DNA from: Neospora caninum Liverpool
Taxonomy: Eukaryota > Apicomplexa > Conoidasida > Eucoccidiorida > Sarcocystidae
Direction: 5' to 3'
Length of the DNA stretch: 64,000 nt
Assembly: GCF_000208865.1 (NCBI RefSeq)
Contig: NC_018395.1
Location: 5,380,839 to 5,444,838, forward strand
Under the pieces are notes generated by a model, which was given only the letters and a program-made list of their open reading frames with translations, was not told the DNA's origin and did no database searches. Positions 62,027 to 64,000 of the stretch are shown piece after piece. How positions within the stretch are numbered: position 1 is the stretch's first letter; every line of letters begins with the position of its first letter. The position numbers and the translations under genes are program-made.

Positions 62027-64000
62027 ATGCGCTCCGTTCGTGTGACCGTTGCCCTATTTTGGGCAGTGGTTGCTGTGGTGGGGTTTTGGGCTTCTCCGGA
62101 CAGTCGCATGACAGTGGCAGGTCCACAGTTCGCAGATGCGGCGACAGGGAGAGTTGTTAAATCTTTGAAACGGGCAATGAACCAGGGCTGGCGCAATGGA
62201 GCACATTCCGTCTGCGCAATTCTCGGATGTGATTACGAGCAAGTCAAAGCACATCTTGCTCATCATCCTGCTTCCTTCCATTCGTTCAAAGCAGTGTGCG
62301 CTCAGTTGGATGAATTTGAAGAGGAGATTACAACCTCCAAACAGAGAGAAGAGGACTTGACCCCAAACCAGAAAGAATACCGCTGGCTCCTCCTCATGAA
62401 GGCAGCCGCCGTGCTTAACCACTGCCTTGGAACAAAATTCAGCGTGCCGGCGAATTTTGTTCCTCCGCACGTGAAGAGCAACGAATACGTCCCCGGCCAG
62501 CGGGGGGACGGAGATGAGAAGGAAAAACTGAAGAGTCGAATGAAGGCACTGCAAGTAGTTGTCCCTCTTCCAACCGTCGACGAGATTCAGAACTACGCTT
62601 CGCAGCGCCTCGCCAGCCTGCGGCAGACTCACATGGACCAAACCAAGGAACTGGAGGAAGCTCGCCATCGCAAATTCTTGCTCCTTCAGGAGGAACACGA
62701 CCGCCAGACGGAACAGATGATTTCAGAACTCAAGCTCAAACAAACTGAAGAGATGGACACACTTCGTCGTGAACTGGCGGAGGAGAAGCGGCTTTTCGAC
62801 CATAGCGTGAAGGTTTGGGACGCAGTGAGTCGCCTGCTCACTGACGCACACTTGGGCATCGAGGCACTTAGTGAACGGGTCCACTCTATGAGTCAACAGG
62901 TGTTCAAATTGAGTTCTTTTTATGACAAGCTTCACTCGTATCAACAAGCGTCTAAGGAGAACCCTACGGGCAATGCAGCGTATTCCGCCCTCTCGTACGC
63001 TTTTCAAAGTGAAGCCGCTGTCGAGCAGGCTATGCAGCAAATTGTCGCGACCTACCAGGAAGCATCCGGCGCGGTAGCTCGCATTCAAGAGATTTTGAGT
63101 CAGGCAGAGGGTGTGACTGCGACGGCTCCACCGAGGGATGATGCCCCCTGGTTTCAGCAGCGCCAGCGAGGCTACAAAGATCGTTTGGACAGTTTCAACA
63201 ATCTCCTGACTGACCTGTCAGTGCGACTGGAAGATCTCATGCAAACTGCTGAGGAGCGAAAACTCGTGATACTGTTTTCTGGAGATGAGGTCCGCACGCA
63301 GACCCTGGCGTTGCTTCAGGAACGAACCAACGACTGGTCGGCCCGACTGGCTACACTGCGTGAACGCGCGCAAGGCATTGAAGTTGCGGCCAGCAAGTTC
63401 TTCGAGAGCAGTGCGCAGCTCGATCGGACTACGGGCGAAGTTGTGAGTGCAGTTCTGCAGAACCCTGACGCATTCATCGTTCAGGTTTCCACGTACGCAA
63501 CGGAATCTGGATCCCTTCGCTCTTCGGCGAATGTTATTGAAGAAGACTTAAAGAACCTGATCAAGGCTCTTCAAGAGATAGGAAGAGAAATGACTGGAAT
63601 GACGGAAGGCATATCTGCTGCGCAGCTGCCACCTGCCGTCCTGGAGTTCCTCGGGTTGCCTGGACTCTTCAATGCGCTCAATGTCGACATGCAGGTGAAG
63701 GCAAAAGGCCAGCAGATGATTCAACTCATCAAAGCTCGTCTAAATCAAACTGTCGAGATTTCGCGAAAGCTGGAGATGTTGAAGAATGAGGTGAAAAACA
63801 TTCGGAGTCCTGCAGCTCGTGAGCAGGCGGAATGGGCTCTCAGCGAGGTGTCGACAAAACTTCAAGACGTGTTAAGAGCTAAGGCTGAAGTCGAACTTGA
63901 GATCCAGCAGATCAATCTCCAGCTGCAGCAGGCCCAAGCCACGATTGCTCAACTCGACCAGCGGATGAATCACGAGCGCCTGGCGGCAAAGCGAGTGGCA
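62027..64000 (+). CDS. Secreted or membrane-anchored coiled-coil protein, 5' part (truncated by window end)
   Basis: An ATG at 62027 opens a frame of 658 codons that is still open at base 64000. The first residues (MRSVRVTVALFWAVVAVVGF, then WASPDS) look like a signal peptide or an N-terminal anchor. Residues 30-130 are mixed and contain two Cys; from about 190 onward the protein is almost wholly heptad-rich coiled coil (for example MISELKLKQTEEMDTLRREL, IQQINLQLQQAQATIAQLDQ), broken by short Pro-containing loops. Such proteins occur among rhoptry, dense-granule and structural proteins, but nothing here decides between them. The absence of introns across 2 kb contrasts with its neighbours. 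Upstream CTCTTCAG and a pyrimidine-rich leader suit the chosen start. Confidence 0.75.
   Translation, partial: MRSVRVTVALFWAVVAVVGFWASPDSRMTVAGPQFADAATGRVVKSLKRAMNQGWRNGAHSVCAILGCDYEQVKAHLAHHPASFHSFKAVCAQLDEFEEEITTSKQREEDLTPNQKEYRWLLLMKAAAVLNHCLGTKFSVPANFVPPHVKSNEYVPGQRGDGDEKEKLKSRMKALQVVVPLPTVDEIQNYASQRLASLRQTHMDQTKELEEARHRKFLLLQEEHDRQTEQMISELKLKQTEEMDTLRRELAEEKRLFDHSVKVWDAVSRLLTDAHLGIEALSERVHSMSQQVFKLSSFYDKLHSYQQASKENPTGNAAYSALSYAFQSEAAVEQAMQQIVATYQEASGAVARIQEILSQAEGVTATAPPRDDAPWFQQRQRGYKDRLDSFNNLLTDLSVRLEDLMQTAEERKLVILFSGDEVRTQTLALLQERTNDWSARLATLRERAQGIEVAASKFFESSAQLDRTTGEVVSAVLQNPDAFIVQVSTYATESGSLRSSANVIEEDLKNLIKALQEIGREMTGMTEGISAAQLPPAVLEFLGLPGLFNALNVDMQVKAKGQQMIQLIKARLNQTVEISRKLEMLKNEVKNIRSPAAREQAEWALSEVSTKLQDVLRAKAEVELEIQQINLQLQQAQATIAQLDQRMNHERLAAKRVA

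Noticed and set aside
61648..62160. 170-codon plus-strand frame overlapping the start of the coiled-coil gene
   Set aside because: Opens at TTG, overlaps the better supported 62027 frame in another phase, and shows no domain.

Overview
The window looks like nuclear DNA of a coccidian apicomplexan close to Toxoplasma gondii (Toxoplasma, Neospora or Hammondia; the sequence alone does not let me choose). The grounds are multi-exon genes with canonical GT-AG introns, very long proteins padded with Ser/Ala/Arg/Pro-rich low-complexity stretches, large non-coding gaps, dinucleotide and homopolymer runs, and no bacterial-style operons. I saw no rRNA, convincing tRNA, CRISPR array or transposon.

Layout. 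1-567 may be the 3' end of a plus-strand gene cut by the window edge, followed by a possible two-exon small gene (2267-2996) and several kb with no clear gene. Two plus-strand genes follow: a two-domain CrcB/FEX-type fluoride exporter (7359-10226) and an IGHMBP2/SMUBP2-like SF1 helicase with R3H and AN1 domains (12238-16317). A minus-strand block comes next: a large divergent Ser/Thr protein kinase (18672-24435), a small possible membrane protein (25964-26434), a helical-repeat protein of mitochondrial RAP/HPR type (27750-32130), and a long intron-rich nuclear gene (35065-45507, listed as two blocks). After a roughly 5.6 kb divergent gap the plus strand carries an FCP1-type RNA polymerase II CTD phosphatase with a C-terminal BRCT domain (51089-57443). 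After a further 4.6 kb gap comes the 5' part of a secreted or membrane-anchored coiled-coil protein (62027 to the window end).

The strongest functional story comes from rejoining exons by hand. The 35065-41021 block then encodes a TFIIS N-terminal (LW) domain, an RVHF motif of the PP1-binding RVxF type, and a Pro-rich then RGG-rich tail. That is the architecture of PNUTS (PPP1R10), the nuclear PP1 targeting subunit. Its neighbour across the divergent gap is FCP1, so two factors of RNA polymerase II dephosphorylation lie close together. Linkage does not imply co-regulation. The other genes look like unrelated housekeeping functions. All splice sites were read by eye; none has transcript support here.
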